Assembly (NCBI RefSeq): GCF_026420145.1
Contig: NZ_JAPMLV010000001.1
Coordinates: 186,001-250,000, forward strand
From: Enterobacter pseudoroggenkampii
Lineage (GTDB): Bacteria > Pseudomonadota > Gammaproteobacteria > Enterobacterales > Enterobacteriaceae
Reading direction: 5' to 3'
Length of the DNA stretch: 64,000 nt
Shown: piece by piece, positions 41,429 to 52,172 of the stretch
How positions within the stretch are numbered: position 1 is the stretch's first letter
Layout: every line of letters begins with the position of its first letter
Program-made: the position numbers and the translations under genes
The notes under the pieces: model-generated
The model's input: only the letters and a program-made list of their open reading frames with translations
The model's database searches: none
What the model was told of the DNA's origin: nothing

Positions 41429-43990
41429 ATGAAAAACCACCAGAGACGTTACTGCCCGGTTGCGCTGGCGCTGATGGCTGCGCTCTGGCCGCAGGCTGGC
41501 TGGAGCGAAAGCTATTTCAACCCGGCCTTTTTGTCCGACGACACCGCCAGCGTGGCGGATTTGTCGCGTTTTGAACAAGGACATCAGCAGGCACCCGGCG
41601 TTTATCGCGTGGATATCTGGCGCAACGATGAGTTTATCGGTACCCAGGACGTGCGTTTTGAGCAGGCCGAGAACACGCCGCCGGTGGCGGGCGGTTTATC
41701 GGCCTGCATTACGCGCGCGATGCTTGACCGCTTTGGCGTCAACGTTGCGGCGTTTCCCGAGCTGGCTAAGGTGCAGGGCGAGACCTGCGTTCCGCTGGCT
41801 ACGGCCATACCCGGCAGCGAAACGGTATTCAACTTTGCCTCACAGCGTCTGGACGTCAGCCTGCCGCAGGTGGCGTTGCAGAACAGCGCCCGGGGGTATA
41901 TTCCGCCCGAACAGTGGGATGAAGGCATTCCCGCCGCGCTGGTGAACTACAGCTTCACCGGTAACCGGGGAAGCGAAGACGACAGCTATTATCTGAACCT
42001 GCAAAGCGGGTTGAACTATGGCGCCTGGCGTTTACGTAACAACGGCGCATGGCGGTACACGCAGAATAACGGGCAGCGGCACAGCGAGTGGCAGAATATT
42101 GGCACCTGGGCGCAGCGCACCGTTATCCCGCTGAAAAGTGAACTGGTGCTGGGCGACAGCAATACCGGCAATGACGTCTTCGACAGCATGGGGTTCCGCG
42201 GCGGGCGGCTCTTCTCGTCTGACAGCATGTACCCGGACAGCCTGCAGGGCTACGCGCCGACCGTGCGCGGGATCGCCCGTACGCCCGCCAAAGTGGTGGT
42301 TCGCCAGAATGGCTACGTTATCTATCAAAGCTATGTCCAGCCGGGCGCATTTGCCATTACCGATCTTAACCCGACCTCCTCAAGCGGTGACCTGGAGGTC
42401 ACGGTCGAAGAGAAAGACGGCACCCAGCAGCGCTATACCGTGCCGTACTCCACCGTGCCGCTTCTGCAGCGTGAAGGGCGCTGGAAGTACGACCTCGTCG
42501 CGGGGGATTACCGCAGCGGTAACAGCGATCAGGACACGCCGTTCTTCACCCAGGGAACCCTGATTACCGGTCTTGCCAACGGTTACACGCTCTACGGCGG
42601 GACACAGCTGGCGTCACGCTATACCGCGGTGGCCGTCGGGGCCGGAAAAAACCTGGGTGACTGGGGCGCGGTCTCGCTCGATATCACCCACGCCCGCAGC
42701 CAGCTTGCGGACGACAGCAAGCATGAAGGGCAGTCTCTGCGCTTCCTCTATGCGAAATCCCTTAACGGCTTCGGCACCAACTTCCAGCTGCTGGGCTACC
42801 GCTACTCCACGAAAGGCTTTTACACCCTCGACGATGTCGCCTGGCGCTCAATGGAAGGCTATCAGTATGCCGATAGCCAGAACGATAACGATGTTCCAGA
42901 CGTGCAGAGTTATCACAACCTGACGTGGAATAAAAAAGGCCGCTTCCAGCTCAACGTATCTCAGTCGCTGGGGGACTACGGCTCGGTCTATATCTCCGGT
43001 AGCGAGCAGACCTACTGGGGAACCGACGAGACGAACCTCTGGTACCAGTTGGGCTATGCGGGCGGCGTGAAGGGGATCAACTACTCCGTTTCGTGGTCGT
43101 GGAACAAATCCGTTGGGATAGACGGCACCGATCGGATCGCGTCATTTAACGTCTCCGTGCCGTTCAGCCTCTTTACCCGTCAGGGCTATCGCCGGGACAG
43201 CGCGATTGACCGCGCCTACGCTACGGCATCCGCCAGTCGAAACAGCGATGGCGACACAAGCTGGCAAACCGGCGTCAGCGGAACGCTGCTGGAGGACCGC
43301 AACCTGAACTACAGCGTGACCCAGGGACACACCAGCACCAACGGCGCAAGCGGAAGCGCCAGCGCCAACTGGCAGGCGACTTACGGCACGTTGGGCGTGG
43401 GCTACAACTACAGCGACGATCAGCACGATCTCAACTGGCAGCTCTCCGGCGGGGTGGTCGGACACGCCGACGGCGTGACCTTCAGCCAGCCGCTGGGCGA
43501 TACCAACGTGCTGATCAAAGCGCCGGGAGCATCAGGCGTCAGCATTGAAAACCAGACCGGGGTGAAAACCGACTGGCGAGGCTACGCGGTGATGCCGTAT
43601 GCCACCGTCTATCGCTACAACCGCGTGGCGCTGGATACCAACACCATGAGCAACAACACCGATATCGAAAACAACGTGAGCAGCGTGGTGCCGACGAAAG
43701 GCGCGCTGGTGCGCGCCAGCTTTGATACCCGCATTGGCGTGCGCGCTTTGCTGACGGTGATGCGCGGTAACCAGCCCGTGCCGTTCGGCGCTGTGGTCCG
43801 TGAAACCCGAAGCGGTGTCACCAGCATGGTGGGGGATGACGGGCAAATTTACCTGAGTGGGCTGCCGCTGGAAGGCGAACTGCTGATCCAGTGGGGCGAC
43901 GGGGCGCAGTCCCAGTGTCGCGCACCTTACAGCTTGTCTGAACAGAGCCTGCAACAGGCAATCACACTTAAGGGGATCAGCTGTGATTAA
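41429..43990 (+). CDS. fimD: Outer membrane fimbrial usher FimD
   Basis: The usher is the outer-membrane pore that assembles and secretes the pilus. ATG 41429 ([15 protein letters not shown]) gives about 853 residues with a clear signal peptide ending GWS; a GTG at 41411 would add six residues. Visible parts are the N-terminal chaperone-binding domain ([20 protein letters not shown]), the beta-barrel with the plug region ([20 protein letters not shown]), and C-terminal domains with PFGAVVRE and the final disulfide (QCRAPY with ISCD). Its last eight bases overlap the fimH start. Confidence 0.95.
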   Translation: MKNHQRRYCPVALALMAALWPQAGWSESYFNPAFLSDDTASVADLSRFEQGHQQAPGVYRVDIWRNDEFIGTQDVRFEQAENTPPVAGGLSACITRAMLDRFGVNVAAFPELAKVQGETCVPLATAIPGSETVFNFASQRLDVSLPQVALQNSARGYIPPEQWDEGIPAALVNYSFTGNRGSEDDSYYLNLQSGLNYGAWRLRNNGAWRYTQNNGQRHSEWQNIGTWAQRTVIPLKSELVLGDSNTGNDVFDSMGFRGGRLFSSDSMYPDSLQGYAPTVRGIARTPAKVVVRQNGYVIYQSYVQPGAFAITDLNPTSSSGDLEVTVEEKDGTQQRYTVPYSTVPLLQREGRWKYDLVAGDYRSGNSDQDTPFFTQGTLITGLANGYTLYGGTQLASRYTAVAVGAGKNLGDWGAVSLDITHARSQLADDSKHEGQSLRFLYAKSLNGFGTNFQLLGYRYSTKGFYTLDDVAWRSMEGYQYADSQNDNDVPDVQSYHNLTWNKKGRFQLNVSQSLGDYGSVYISGSEQTYWGTDETNLWYQLGYAGGVKGINYSVSWSWNKSVGIDGTDRIASFNVSVPFSLFTRQGYRRDSAIDRAYATASASRNSDGDTSWQTGVSGTLLEDRNLNYSVTQGHTSTNGASGSASANWQATYGTLGVGYNYSDDQHDLNWQLSGGVVGHADGVTFSQPLGDTNVLIKAPGASGVSIENQTGVKTDWRGYAVMPYATVYRYNRVALDTNTMSNNTDIENNVSSVVPTKGALVRASFDTRIGVRALLTVMRGNQPVPFGAVVRETRSGVTSMVGDDGQIYLSGLPLEGELLIQWGDGAQSQCRAPYSLSEQSLQQAITLKGISCD

Positions 43991-44990
43991 AACCCAAATC
44001 TTTGCCTTGTCGCTGCTGGCGTTACTGCCCGCGACAAACGCATTCGCTACCGTGTGCGTCAATGAGAAAGGCGTGCCGACGGAGGTGCATTACGACCTGA
44101 CGGATAAATTCAATAGCTCGAATAACCAGATTGGACAGGTCGTGACGCTCAGCGAAAAATCGCAGTGGGTAGGGGTGAATGCCGTCTGCCCGAAGGGCAC
44201 GACCGGGAACACCACCAAGCGCAGCTATGTGACGGATTACCCGATCACCGGGACCAGCGATGGCTACCAGTATCTGAAGCTGAACGACTATCTGGACGGG
44301 GCCATGAAAATCACGGACAGCTATGCTGGCGTGTTTTACCCGCCAAAAAGCTATATCCAGATGGGGAGCCATCCTAACGTCTCCAAAAACAAACCGTTTG
44401 GCGTTCAGGACTCCAGCCTTGTCTTCCGCCTTAAGGTGACCCGGCGTTTTATCAACATGGTGGTGATCCCGCGCGCCACCATGTTCCGCGTCTACGTCAC
44501 CACTACCTCCTCCGATCCGCTAACCACGCCGGTCTATACCATTAGCTACAGCGGAACCATTCAGGTGCCGCAAAGCTGCGCCATTAATGCCGGTAACGTG
44601 GTGGAGTTTGATTTCGGTGACATTGGCGCCTCTTTGTTCAGCAAGGCGGGCGTGGGTAACAAGCCGGAGGGCGTCTCATCGCAAAGCAAAACCATTGCGA
44701 TCAAATGCACCAACGTGGAGGCGAACGCCATGCTGACGATGCGCGTCGAGGCGGAAAAAGTCTCTGATAATGTGCTGGTGTCGGATAACCCGGACGTCGG
44801 GTTCATCATTGCCAACGAGAGCGGAGCGCCGCTCACGCCTAACAACCTGACAAGCAAAATTCCGTTCCGCCTTGACGACAGCGCGCAGGCGCAGGTGGGG
44901 ATCCGGGTCTGGCCGGTGAGCGTGACGGGCAATAAGCCAGCGGAAGGGCGTTTCACCTCGCGCGGGTACTTGCGCGTGGATTACGACTAA
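43983..44990 (+). CDS. fimH: Type 1 fimbrial tip adhesin FimH (Salmonella type)
   Basis: This is the tip adhesin, with 335 residues, the same length as Salmonella FimH. It starts at GTG 43983 inside the fimD end, with AAGGGG upstream. A signal peptide ends FAT; the lectin domain (about 22-190) contains [15 protein letters not shown] and the tract [20 protein letters not shown]; the pilin domain begins near [10 protein letters not shown] and ends RGYLRVDYD. The match to Salmonella FimH as I remember it is strong across the whole length, and much weaker to E. coli FimH. Mannose binding is inferred. Confidence 0.93.
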   Translation: MIKTQIFALSLLALLPATNAFATVCVNEKGVPTEVHYDLTDKFNSSNNQIGQVVTLSEKSQWVGVNAVCPKGTTGNTTKRSYVTDYPITGTSDGYQYLKLNDYLDGAMKITDSYAGVFYPPKSYIQMGSHPNVSKNKPFGVQDSSLVFRLKVTRRFINMVVIPRATMFRVYVTTTSSDPLTTPVYTISYSGTIQVPQSCAINAGNVVEFDFGDIGASLFSKAGVGNKPEGVSSQSKTIAIKCTNVEANAMLTMRVEAEKVSDNVLVSDNPDVGFIIANESGAPLTPNNLTSKIPFRLDDSAQAQVGIRVWPVSVTGNKPAEGRFTSRGYLRVDYD

Positions 44991-44999
44991 GGAGCCAAT

Positions 45000-45521
45000 A
45001 TGCGAAACGGGATCCGTTTTATCACCGTGGCGCTTCTTGCGCTTTGCACACAGGCTCAGGCGGACACCGCGTTGGGCGAAATTAACATTCGGCTCTACGG
45101 CAATATCGTCGATTTTACCTGCGTTGCCGAGGGCAGCGACAGCGACAAGACCGTCACGCTGGGCACCTGGCCCACGAAACAGCTCAGCACCACCGGAAGC
45201 CGCACGCAGCCCATGCCGTTTACGCTGAAGCTGACCGGCTGCCCGCCGGGCGCGGCGTCCATTACGTTTTCGGGTAAAGCCGACGGGAGCAATAACGGTT
45301 TGCTGGCGCTCAATGACGCCAGTACAGCAAGTCATGTCGCGGTAGAGATCAGGGATGCGGATAAAACGCGTCTGGCTCTCCAGCAGGCCAGCCAGCCGGT
45401 GTCGGTTGATGCGCAGGGGAATGCGACATTGTCGTTTTATGCCAATTATATTGCCACCGCAGATAATCCTCAGCCCGGACGAGCCGATGCGGATGCCACC
45501 TTTATGATTAACTATAATTAG
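45000..45521 (+). CDS. fimF: Minor fimbrial subunit FimF
   Basis: A 173-residue pilin-family adaptor between the rod and the tip adhesin. A signal peptide (MRNGIRFITVALLALCTQAQ) is followed by mature DTALGEINIRLYGNIV with the early Cys in DFTCVAEGS, the second Cys in LTGCPPGA, and the C-terminal GRADADATFMINYN. GGAGCC precedes the ATG. It is the last structural gene; a strong shared terminator follows. Confidence 0.93.
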   Translation: MRNGIRFITVALLALCTQAQADTALGEINIRLYGNIVDFTCVAEGSDSDKTVTLGTWPTKQLSTTGSRTQPMPFTLKLTGCPPGAASITFSGKADGSNNGLLALNDASTASHVAVEIRDADKTRLALQQASQPVSVDAQGNATLSFYANYIATADNPQPGRADADATFMINYN

Positions 45522-45530
45522 CACTGACCG

Positions 45531-45564
45531 CACTCCCTGCAGCTCAGATAAGCTGCAGGGAGTG
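45531..45564. terminator. Bidirectional hairpin between fimF and fimZ
   Basis: CACTCCCTGCAGCT (45531-45544) pairs perfectly with AGCTGCAGGGAGTG (45551-45564) over loop CAGATA. It separates the convergent structural operon and fimZ. There is no T-run on either side, but the 14-bp GC-rich stem is very stable. Confidence 0.75.
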
Positions 45565-45572
45565 AATTCAGG

Positions 45573-46205
45573 TTAAAGCAGTTCGTGCGCTTTGGCGTAA
45601 TCAATTAATTCTACGATGCTTTGCACACCCAGCTTGGAATAAATATTGGATTTATGCGCGCTAATAGTTTTGTTGCTTAATAGTAGCTGTTCAGCAATTT
45701 CCTTATTGGATAATCCATTCGCCAGATACCGTAATACCGTGACCTCACGATTCGATAATGGCATATCTACTGCCATCCCTTTCCCTGAACCCAGGTGGTT
45801 TATAAAGTTCAGCGTTTCCGACGGGAAAAAGGAATAGCCCATCAGGATCATTTCTACGGCGTTGTAGATCTCACCCAAATCTTTCCGTTTGCTGACGAAG
45901 CCATTTGCCCCGGCGCGAATGGCGCGACCCGCGTAAAATAGCTCTGATTTAGACGAGAGGAACAGAACCTTAATCTCTTTGTTTAAGTTTCTGATTCTCT
46001 TAAGTAAAGTGAAAGCATCCGTGCCCGTGAGTTCAATGTCAAGGATCACCAGATCGATAGGGTGATTGCGGATACAGTCAAGGACTTCATGGCTATCGCC
46101 AGACTTGAGCTTGACTGCGATATTCTTATTTTTCTGTAGCAGGACTTCTATCGACATTCTGACGATAGGATGTTCGTCCATAATGATAACGGATGCCGGT
46201 TTCAT
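45573..46205 (-). CDS. fimZ: Fimbrial response regulator FimZ
   Basis: FimZ is a NarL/FixJ-type activator of fimA in Salmonella, and also affects motility. It has 210 residues: a receiver domain with the phosphoacceptor Asp56 in DLVILDIELTG, and a C-terminal LuxR helix-turn-helix (LSNREVTVLRYLANGLSNKE and onward). No sensor kinase is adjacent. Three Arg codons (Arg16, and the two in KRIRN) are the rare AGA. It is AT-rich compared with the backbone genes and is preceded by an 800-base noncoding region. Confidence 0.95.
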   Translation of the reverse strand: MKPASVIIMDEHPIVRMSIEVLLQKNKNIAVKLKSGDSHEVLDCIRNHPIDLVILDIELTGTDAFTLLKRIRNLNKEIKVLFLSSKSELFYAGRAIRAGANGFVSKRKDLGEIYNAVEMILMGYSFFPSETLNFINHLGSGKGMAVDMPLSNREVTVLRYLANGLSNKEIAEQLLLSNKTISAHKSNIYSKLGVQSIVELIDYAKAHELL

Positions 46206-47005
46206 TTTTAATGCCTCAGATTGTTAAAAGCGTTATGCAGAGTTTGGTAAAACTCTCGAAATGCCGGAAGGATATAATGTGCAGATCCCTATACCGTAGT
46301 ATTTCCCTGGAAAGAGCGAAAGCATCCTTGTTTACGTAATGAAAAGAACTATGCCTCAGCGCGGTCATCTCATTAGGCTGGTGTTGGCAAAAAGGTTTTT
46401 CTTATTCAAATTTGGTACGCATCTTATTATACAGGGTAAGTTTTTTCCGAAAACCCTGTAAATTAATATCCGCGTATGGGTTTGTATTATCTTCTGGATC
46501 TGAATCACTATTTTTTTAAAATTAGCGGAAATATCCTATTATCTCATTTACCGCATATTTTCATCTTTATGTAATAACAAAAAATAACAGATATCTCTGT
46601 ATGTTGATCAATTGTTAACAAAAATAGACATCATTTCTGGGGGCGAACCCGCGACGCGGAGGTTAAAAATTGCCCTCGCAGGCCGTCAGACCTTCATCCG
46701 AAAGTGCTTGCGTTGACCACGATAACGGCGCCAGGTCCGCAGGAGAACATGCTACCCGCTTCGCTTTTTACTCCTGGACGTTGTCGCTAAGCTGCTTGTT
46801 TTTACATCATTATCATCTTGTTAACGCTATCTGCATTCGCCTAACGGATGGAGGAAAGTGCTGCCGTTCATTCAATTTATGGCATTTCACAAGGTTTACG
46901 CCCATAAATTAGGAATAGTTATAAATTCGATTTTATTGTTAAAAATTAACATTTATGTAACGCAATTGGTAAGTAAATTCCTAAACCGCTTTAGGAAATA
47001 AGGGG
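46206..47005. other. 800-base AT-rich intergenic region between fimY and fimZ
   Basis: No gene could be supported here. It should contain the fimZ promoter (minus strand, near 46206-46600) and the end of the fimY transcript. The sequence is markedly AT-rich (for example 46400-46620 and 46910-47000) apart from a GC-rich island near 46640-46750. A plus-strand open frame of 80 codons at 46670 has no ribosome site or protein features and is probably noise. A comparable long gap exists between fimZ and fimY in Salmonella. Confidence 0.6.
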
Positions 47006-47734
47006 TTAGGACGTGAGTGAAAACGTGCAGTCTGAGAGGTTATTAAGAAGATGAAGCAATTCCTGGCGATGGCTCAGCCCCAGCTTCAGCAGGATGCAGC
47101 TGAGACGATAGATAATGCGGCTATAGGGGCGATTCTGCATCAGGGCAATCTGACGCAGCGTCTTGCCCCGTGAGAGCTCCTGCAGGATGGGCCATTCATT
47201 GCGTGAGAACCAGTCTTTGTCGGAACCCTGCGGGGGGCGGGTATCCAGCAGGCTGTGCTGGAGCGCGGCGGCGTTCAGTTGGCGTTCGAGCACATGAAAG
47301 GGACCTGCCGCTTTGCAGAAGAGGCGGGTGTCGTAATTATCGGCCCGGACTAACAGCCAGGGCGTCAGGTACGGAGGAAACAGGCTATGCCTTCTCAACT
47401 GATCCAGTTTCTCCAGCAGCCCCGTGGACCGGCTTTCTATATCCACGACCAGACGGGCGGAGGGCCACTGTGTCTGAGCGATAAGGGCGTCGTCCAGCGT
47501 GGCGTAGTCGCAGCAACTGCTCAGAGGAAACTGCCCGTTGAGAAAGCCGGTGCGCAGGTAGTGATCCTCCGTCACCAGAAGGATAAAAGGGGCGTCTGTT
47601 TTGCGGGGCTGGCTGATGGACTGGCTCAAAAATTCGAGTCGGTCGAAAAAGGGGGGAGCAAAAGGTGAGCGCGTAAATCCCAGTGCATCACTTCCTGTAC
47701 GCCGCCGCCGGTAACGGCGCACTGTCATTCGCAT
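47006..47734 (-). CDS. fimY: Fimbrial regulator FimY
   Basis: FimY is the co-activator of fimA with FimZ in Salmonella. It has 242 residues (about 240 in Salmonella). The N-terminus is very basic (MRMTVRRYRRRRTG), the middle is reminiscent of a degenerate receiver domain, and the C-terminus has a LuxR-like helix-turn-helix (WPILQELSRGKTLRQIALMQ). ATG 47734 has an excellent ribosome site (AGGAGGGAGACC). The arginine cluster uses CGN codons, but residues 114-115 are a tandem AGA-AGG. It follows the EAL gene on the same strand by 24 bases. Confidence 0.88.
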   Translation of the reverse strand: MRMTVRRYRRRRTGSDALGFTRSPFAPPFFDRLEFLSQSISQPRKTDAPFILLVTEDHYLRTGFLNGQFPLSSCCDYATLDDALIAQTQWPSARLVVDIESRSTGLLEKLDQLRRHSLFPPYLTPWLLVRADNYDTRLFCKAAGPFHVLERQLNAAALQHSLLDTRPPQGSDKDWFSRNEWPILQELSRGKTLRQIALMQNRPYSRIIYRLSCILLKLGLSHRQELLHLLNNLSDCTFSLTS

Positions 47735-47758
47735 GGTCTCCCTCCTGGAAATGGCGTT

Positions 47759-48457
47759 TTAATCCTCCGGCCATGTCCAGGACGGCCAGTAATATCCCTG
47801 GCCGAGGTCTGCGCCTGCCTGCAGTGCCCAGGTACGATCGCGTTCAGTCTCAATACCTTCAATAAGCACTTTCCCGGCCAGCTGAAAGCAAAGGGAAACC
47901 AGTTGCCTCAGCTCAGGGGTGTCGCGTAAACGCCAGAATGCTTCCTTATCTATTTTGACGCCGCTTAACGGGAGTCGACAGGATAAAAACGACTGCACTA
48001 AGACGTCGTCCACGTCATCCAGCCAGATAGCGTGTCCCTGTCTGCTAAGTTGCTGCAGATTCTGAACCACATGCTGCTTCTGTGCGACGGTTAGCGCCAA
48101 AAAGGACGCGAGGTCGACAATCTCAATATTGAGCTGCACGCCAGGTAACCTGATAAGTCGCTGAAAAGACGCAGGCTCCGTCAGGACGGTTATCGGCAGA
48201 TTAATAAAAAGGTTATGTCCGTGCGGCGTATTTTTTAGCGTGGCAAGCTGCGCTTCAAGCAGGGTTATCGACCACTCAGCGGACCGATCGCAAAAAAAGT
48301 CCTCGCTGTGGCGCGTGTCGGACAGAACGCTAAGTACCTCCACGCCAACCTGGCGCAGGGAGGTGAGGGCGACGATAGGCTCAAGCTTAATGCCGACGAT
48401 GTCCTGAGAAAGGTACTGTAACCGGGGGGGCGTATCGATCAGGTTTTGCGCTGTCAC
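47759..48457 (-). CDS. EAL-domain protein of the fim cluster (STM0551 type)
   Basis: It is a 232-residue single EAL domain, the counterpart by position of Salmonella STM0551, a c-di-GMP phosphodiesterase that represses fimbriae. The start is GTG 48457. Catalytic positions appear largely kept: Glu in GVEVLS (EVL), Asn in FINLPITVL, Glu in LNIEIVDL, Asp-Asp in WLDDVDDV, Lys in VKIDKEAF, Glu in LIEGIETERD and Gln in GQGYYWPSW. The usual DDFG loop reads DDVD, so activity should be tested. No GGDEF or membrane part. It precedes fimY in the same direction. Confidence 0.88.
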   Translation of the reverse strand: MTAQNLIDTPPRLQYLSQDIVGIKLEPIVALTSLRQVGVEVLSVLSDTRHSEDFFCDRSAEWSITLLEAQLATLKNTPHGHNLFINLPITVLTEPASFQRLIRLPGVQLNIEIVDLASFLALTVAQKQHVVQNLQQLSRQGHAIWLDDVDDVLVQSFLSCRLPLSGVKIDKEAFWRLRDTPELRQLVSLCFQLAGKVLIEGIETERDRTWALQAGADLGQGYYWPSWTWPED

Positions 48458-48735
48458 TCCATTGTCCTGTTGTCTGTCAGCCTCCAGGCGGCCGGGATAC
48501 CTGACTCTAGTGTGACGAGCTGACGTTCAGGAAAACAGCAGGCGTTACTTAAATGCAACTAGGCCTTTTCGCAGCGCTAAATTTTACGGTGAAACAGGGA
48601 GAAATGTTGAGAAAATAGCCGTATTTACAATCGGCTAGCGGTAATTGCCCTGGAAAGCGGAAAAGGCATTGACTCACCTGCCATTGACCGTATAATTCTT
48701 CGCGTTTCACCACCGCGAAGCACACGCTTCTCAGT

Positions 48736-48812
48736 GCGCCCTTAGCTCAGTTGGATAGAGCAACGGCCTTCTAAGCCGTAGGTCGTAGGTTCGAATCCTA
48801 CAGGGCGTGCCA
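48736..48812 (+). tRNA. argU: tRNA-Arg (anticodon UCU), argU/fimU
   Basis: A complete 77-nt cloverleaf with encoded CCA. The anticodon stem is ACGGC/GCCGT with loop CTTCTAA, anticodon TCT, so it reads AGA and AGG. The T-arm is GTAGG-TTCGAAT-CCTAC. The acceptor stem is GCGCCCT/AGGGCGT, so the first pair is G1-U72; in E. coli argU it is G-C. In Salmonella this gene is fimU, required for FimY translation. It is a common phage attachment site, but no integrase is visible here. Confidence 0.97.
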
Positions 48813-48819
48813 TTTCCTC

Positions 48820-49728
48820 TCAACGCACGTCTTTATTCATCGACATCACCCACGCTATGAAGGTTCTAAGCGGTGCTGGCAGATGTTTTCGGCTCGGGTA
48901 GTAAACACAAAAATTATCAGCGGGATAGGTATAATAAGGTAGCAAACGGACAAGTTTGTTTTCGCTAATTTTATCCTCAACCAGATTCTCATAAACAAAC
49001 GCAATCCCTAACCCATATTCAGCAGCCTGGATCATTGCCGCGTCTGAATCGACAACCAGATCGCCATTAACAGATACCTCCATTGTTTCCCCTTGTGGAT
49101 CCATAAACTCCCAGCGATACAGCTTTCCATCAGGAAAACAGCGATTTATACACCTGAAATTGACCAGATCTTTTGGTGAGTCAGGCGTGCCTGATTTCTT
49201 CAGAAAATCGGGGCTGGCAACGGGAATAAGAGACATCTTGCCACCAAAAGGAATGGCAACCATATCTTTAGGAACATCTTGTGTATAACGTATTCCGGCA
49301 TCGAAACCTGAGTCGATAATATTGATTTTTCTGTCAGTGGTGAACAACTCTAATTTAATACCCGGGTAATCATTTTTGAACGTAACGAAATGGCTTTGAA
49401 AAAAGAGATCAACCACGATCCGGGGTAAGTTGACTTTGATGACGCCTTCTGGCTTTTCTTTCTGGTCATTGAGATTATCAATGACGCGTCTGTAGTCATT
49501 CAGCACGGGCGTCACGTCATCAAGAAACGCTTTACCGACGGCCGTCAAAGACAAGCTTCGGGTGGAGCGATTCAAAAGTCTAACCCCAAGTTTTTCTTCA
49601 AGATTATTTATGGCGACAGTTAACGTCGGCGCTGAAACATTTAATTCTTTTGCGGCCTGACGAAAACTCCCGTGTTTTACAATAAGAAGTAATATTTCTA
49701 TATGTTGTAACTCTGGTGCATTTTTCAT
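48820..49728 (-). CDS. LysR-family transcriptional regulator
   Basis: It has 302 residues. The N-terminal winged helix (LLLIVKHGSFRQAAKELNVS) and wing (LNRSTRSLSLTAVGKAFLDD) are typical of the CrgA/DmlR subgroup, followed by a LysR substrate-binding domain (GVIKVNLPRIVVDLFFQSHF onward). It is divergent from an aldo/keto reductase gene, which it probably controls. It is AT-rich relative to the backbone. Its stop codon lies seven bases from the tRNA 3' end on the opposite strand. Confidence 0.9.
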   Translation of the reverse strand: MKNAPELQHIEILLLIVKHGSFRQAAKELNVSAPTLTVAINNLEEKLGVRLLNRSTRSLSLTAVGKAFLDDVTPVLNDYRRVIDNLNDQKEKPEGVIKVNLPRIVVDLFFQSHFVTFKNDYPGIKLELFTTDRKINIIDSGFDAGIRYTQDVPKDMVAIPFGGKMSLIPVASPDFLKKSGTPDSPKDLVNFRCINRCFPDGKLYRWEFMDPQGETMEVSVNGDLVVDSDAAMIQAAEYGLGIAFVYENLVEDKISENKLVRLLPYYTYPADNFCVYYPSRKHLPAPLRTFIAWVMSMNKDVR

Positions 49729-49756
49729 TGTTAATTCTCATAAAATACTGCATTAA

Positions 49757-50827
<1,071 letters not shown>

Positions 50828-50842
50828 CACACCGCATTACAT

Positions 50843-50865
50843 TCTCCTGCTTCTCTGGCGGGAGA
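50843..50865 (+). terminator. Hairpin after the aldo/keto reductase gene
   Basis: TCTCCTGC (50843-50850) pairs with GCGGGAGA (50858-50865, one G-U pair), followed by GTTGTTC. A probable terminator. The rest of 50866-51039 is AT-rich without a recognisable gene. Confidence 0.65.
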
Positions 50866-51039
50866 GTTGTTCATCTGTGCATTAAATATCGCAATAATAA
50901 ATAGAAGGCTAATGAATTCTTCTTCCGTTCAGTCTTAAGGTTTTCTTAATTTTGAATTGAATTGTCTTTCCCATCTGGATTTTTATCATTTCAAACCACG
51001 TAATAATGAAATTTTACACTTTTACGCGTAAACTGGATT

Positions 51040-51058
51040 GATACTAATTATCATTAGC
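51040..51058 (+). promoter_or_regulatory. Fur box upstream of the ferric ABC operon
   Basis: GATACTAATTATCATTAGC matches the 19-bp Fur consensus GATAATGATAATCATTATC at 15 positions. It lies about 74 bases before the start of the binding-protein gene. Iron-dependent repression is expected. Confidence 0.85.
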
Positions 51059-51131
51059 GTTGTTGTATGCTTTAATCCTGTCCCACAAAGCTATGAGTGG
51101 TTACTCCCGTTGGTCTATTAAGGATATGTTC

Positions 51132-52148
51132 ATGAATTCTCGCCTGCTGTCCTGCTTCTCGCTTGCCTTGTTGTCGTCATCCCTTTTCCTTTCCACACAA
51201 TCAGTTGCCGCCGATAACAACGAAGGTATCGTTGTGTATAACGCGCAGCATGAAAACCTGGTGAAGTCGTGGGTTGACGGTTTTACCAAAGAAACCGGCA
51301 TTAAAGTGACTTTGCGTAATGGTGATGACAGCGAGCTGGGTAACCAGCTGGTTCAGGAAGGCAGCGCATCGCCGGCCGACGTATTCCTGACGGAAAACTC
51401 ACCGTCCATGGTGCTGGTGGATAACGCTAACCTGTTTGCGCCGCTGGATGCAGACACCCTGAAGCAGGTACCGGCAGAGTATCGTCCGGCGCACGGTCGT
51501 TGGATCGGCATTGCCGCCCGCAGCACGGTATTCGTCTATAACCCGGCAAAACTGAACGAACAGCAGCTGCCTAAGTCGCTGATGGATCTGGCGAAACCCG
51601 AGTGGAAAGGCCGCTGGGCGGCATCACCGTCAGGCGCGGATTTCCAGGCCATCGTGAGCGCGATGCTGGCTCTGAAAGGCGAAAAGGCCACTCTGGAATG
51701 GCTTAAGGCGATGAAAGCCAATTTCGTTGCCTATAAAGGCAACAGCACGGTGATGAAAGCCGTCAATGCCGGCCAGATTGATGGCGGCGTGATTTATCAC
51801 TACTACCGCTTTGTCGATCAGTCTAAAACCGGTGAAAACAGCAAAAACACCCAGCTCTACTACTTCAAACACCAGGATCCGGGCGCGTTTGTGAGCCTTT
51901 CCGGCGGTGGCGTGCTGGCGTCCAGCAAGCACAAAGCCCAGGCGCAGGCCTTCATCAAATACATTACCGGCAAAGAAGGTCAGGAGAGTCTGCGTACCAA
52001 CAACGCCTTTGAATACGCTGTGGGCGTAAACGCGGCCTCAAACCCGAAACTAGTCCCACTGAAAGATCTTGATGCACCGAAAGTTGAACCTTCAACGCTC
52101 AACAGTAAAAAAGTTATCGAGCTGATGACGCAAGCCGGTCTGCTGTGA
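51132..52148 (+). CDS. sfuA: Ferric-iron ABC transporter periplasmic binding protein (SfuA/FbpA type)
   Basis: It binds ferric iron in the periplasm for import. I chose ATG 51132 (MNSRLLSCFSLALLS), seven bases after AAGGA; ATG 51126 is an alternative. The 338 residues include a signal peptide ending VAA. The mature protein begins DNNEGIVVYNAQHENL and has the paired iron-ligand tyrosines in GGVIYHYYRF. It closely resembles Serratia SfuA as I recall it. It is the first gene of an ABC operon under a Fur box. Confidence 0.92.
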   Translation: MNSRLLSCFSLALLSSSLFLSTQSVAADNNEGIVVYNAQHENLVKSWVDGFTKETGIKVTLRNGDDSELGNQLVQEGSASPADVFLTENSPSMVLVDNANLFAPLDADTLKQVPAEYRPAHGRWIGIAARSTVFVYNPAKLNEQQLPKSLMDLAKPEWKGRWAASPSGADFQAIVSAMLALKGEKATLEWLKAMKANFVAYKGNSTVMKAVNAGQIDGGVIYHYYRFVDQSKTGENSKNTQLYYFKHQDPGAFVSLSGGGVLASSKHKAQAQAFIKYITGKEGQESLRTNNAFEYAVGVNAASNPKLVPLKDLDAPKVEPSTLNSKKVIELMTQAGLL

Positions 52149-52172
52149 TCCTGAGAGTGAAGTGAACGTCTT

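Noticed and set aside
46670..46912. 80-codon plus-strand open frame in the fimY-fimZ gap
   Set aside because: No ribosome site, no domain, atypical composition (Cys/His/Ser-rich), and it lies in a region expected to be regulatory.
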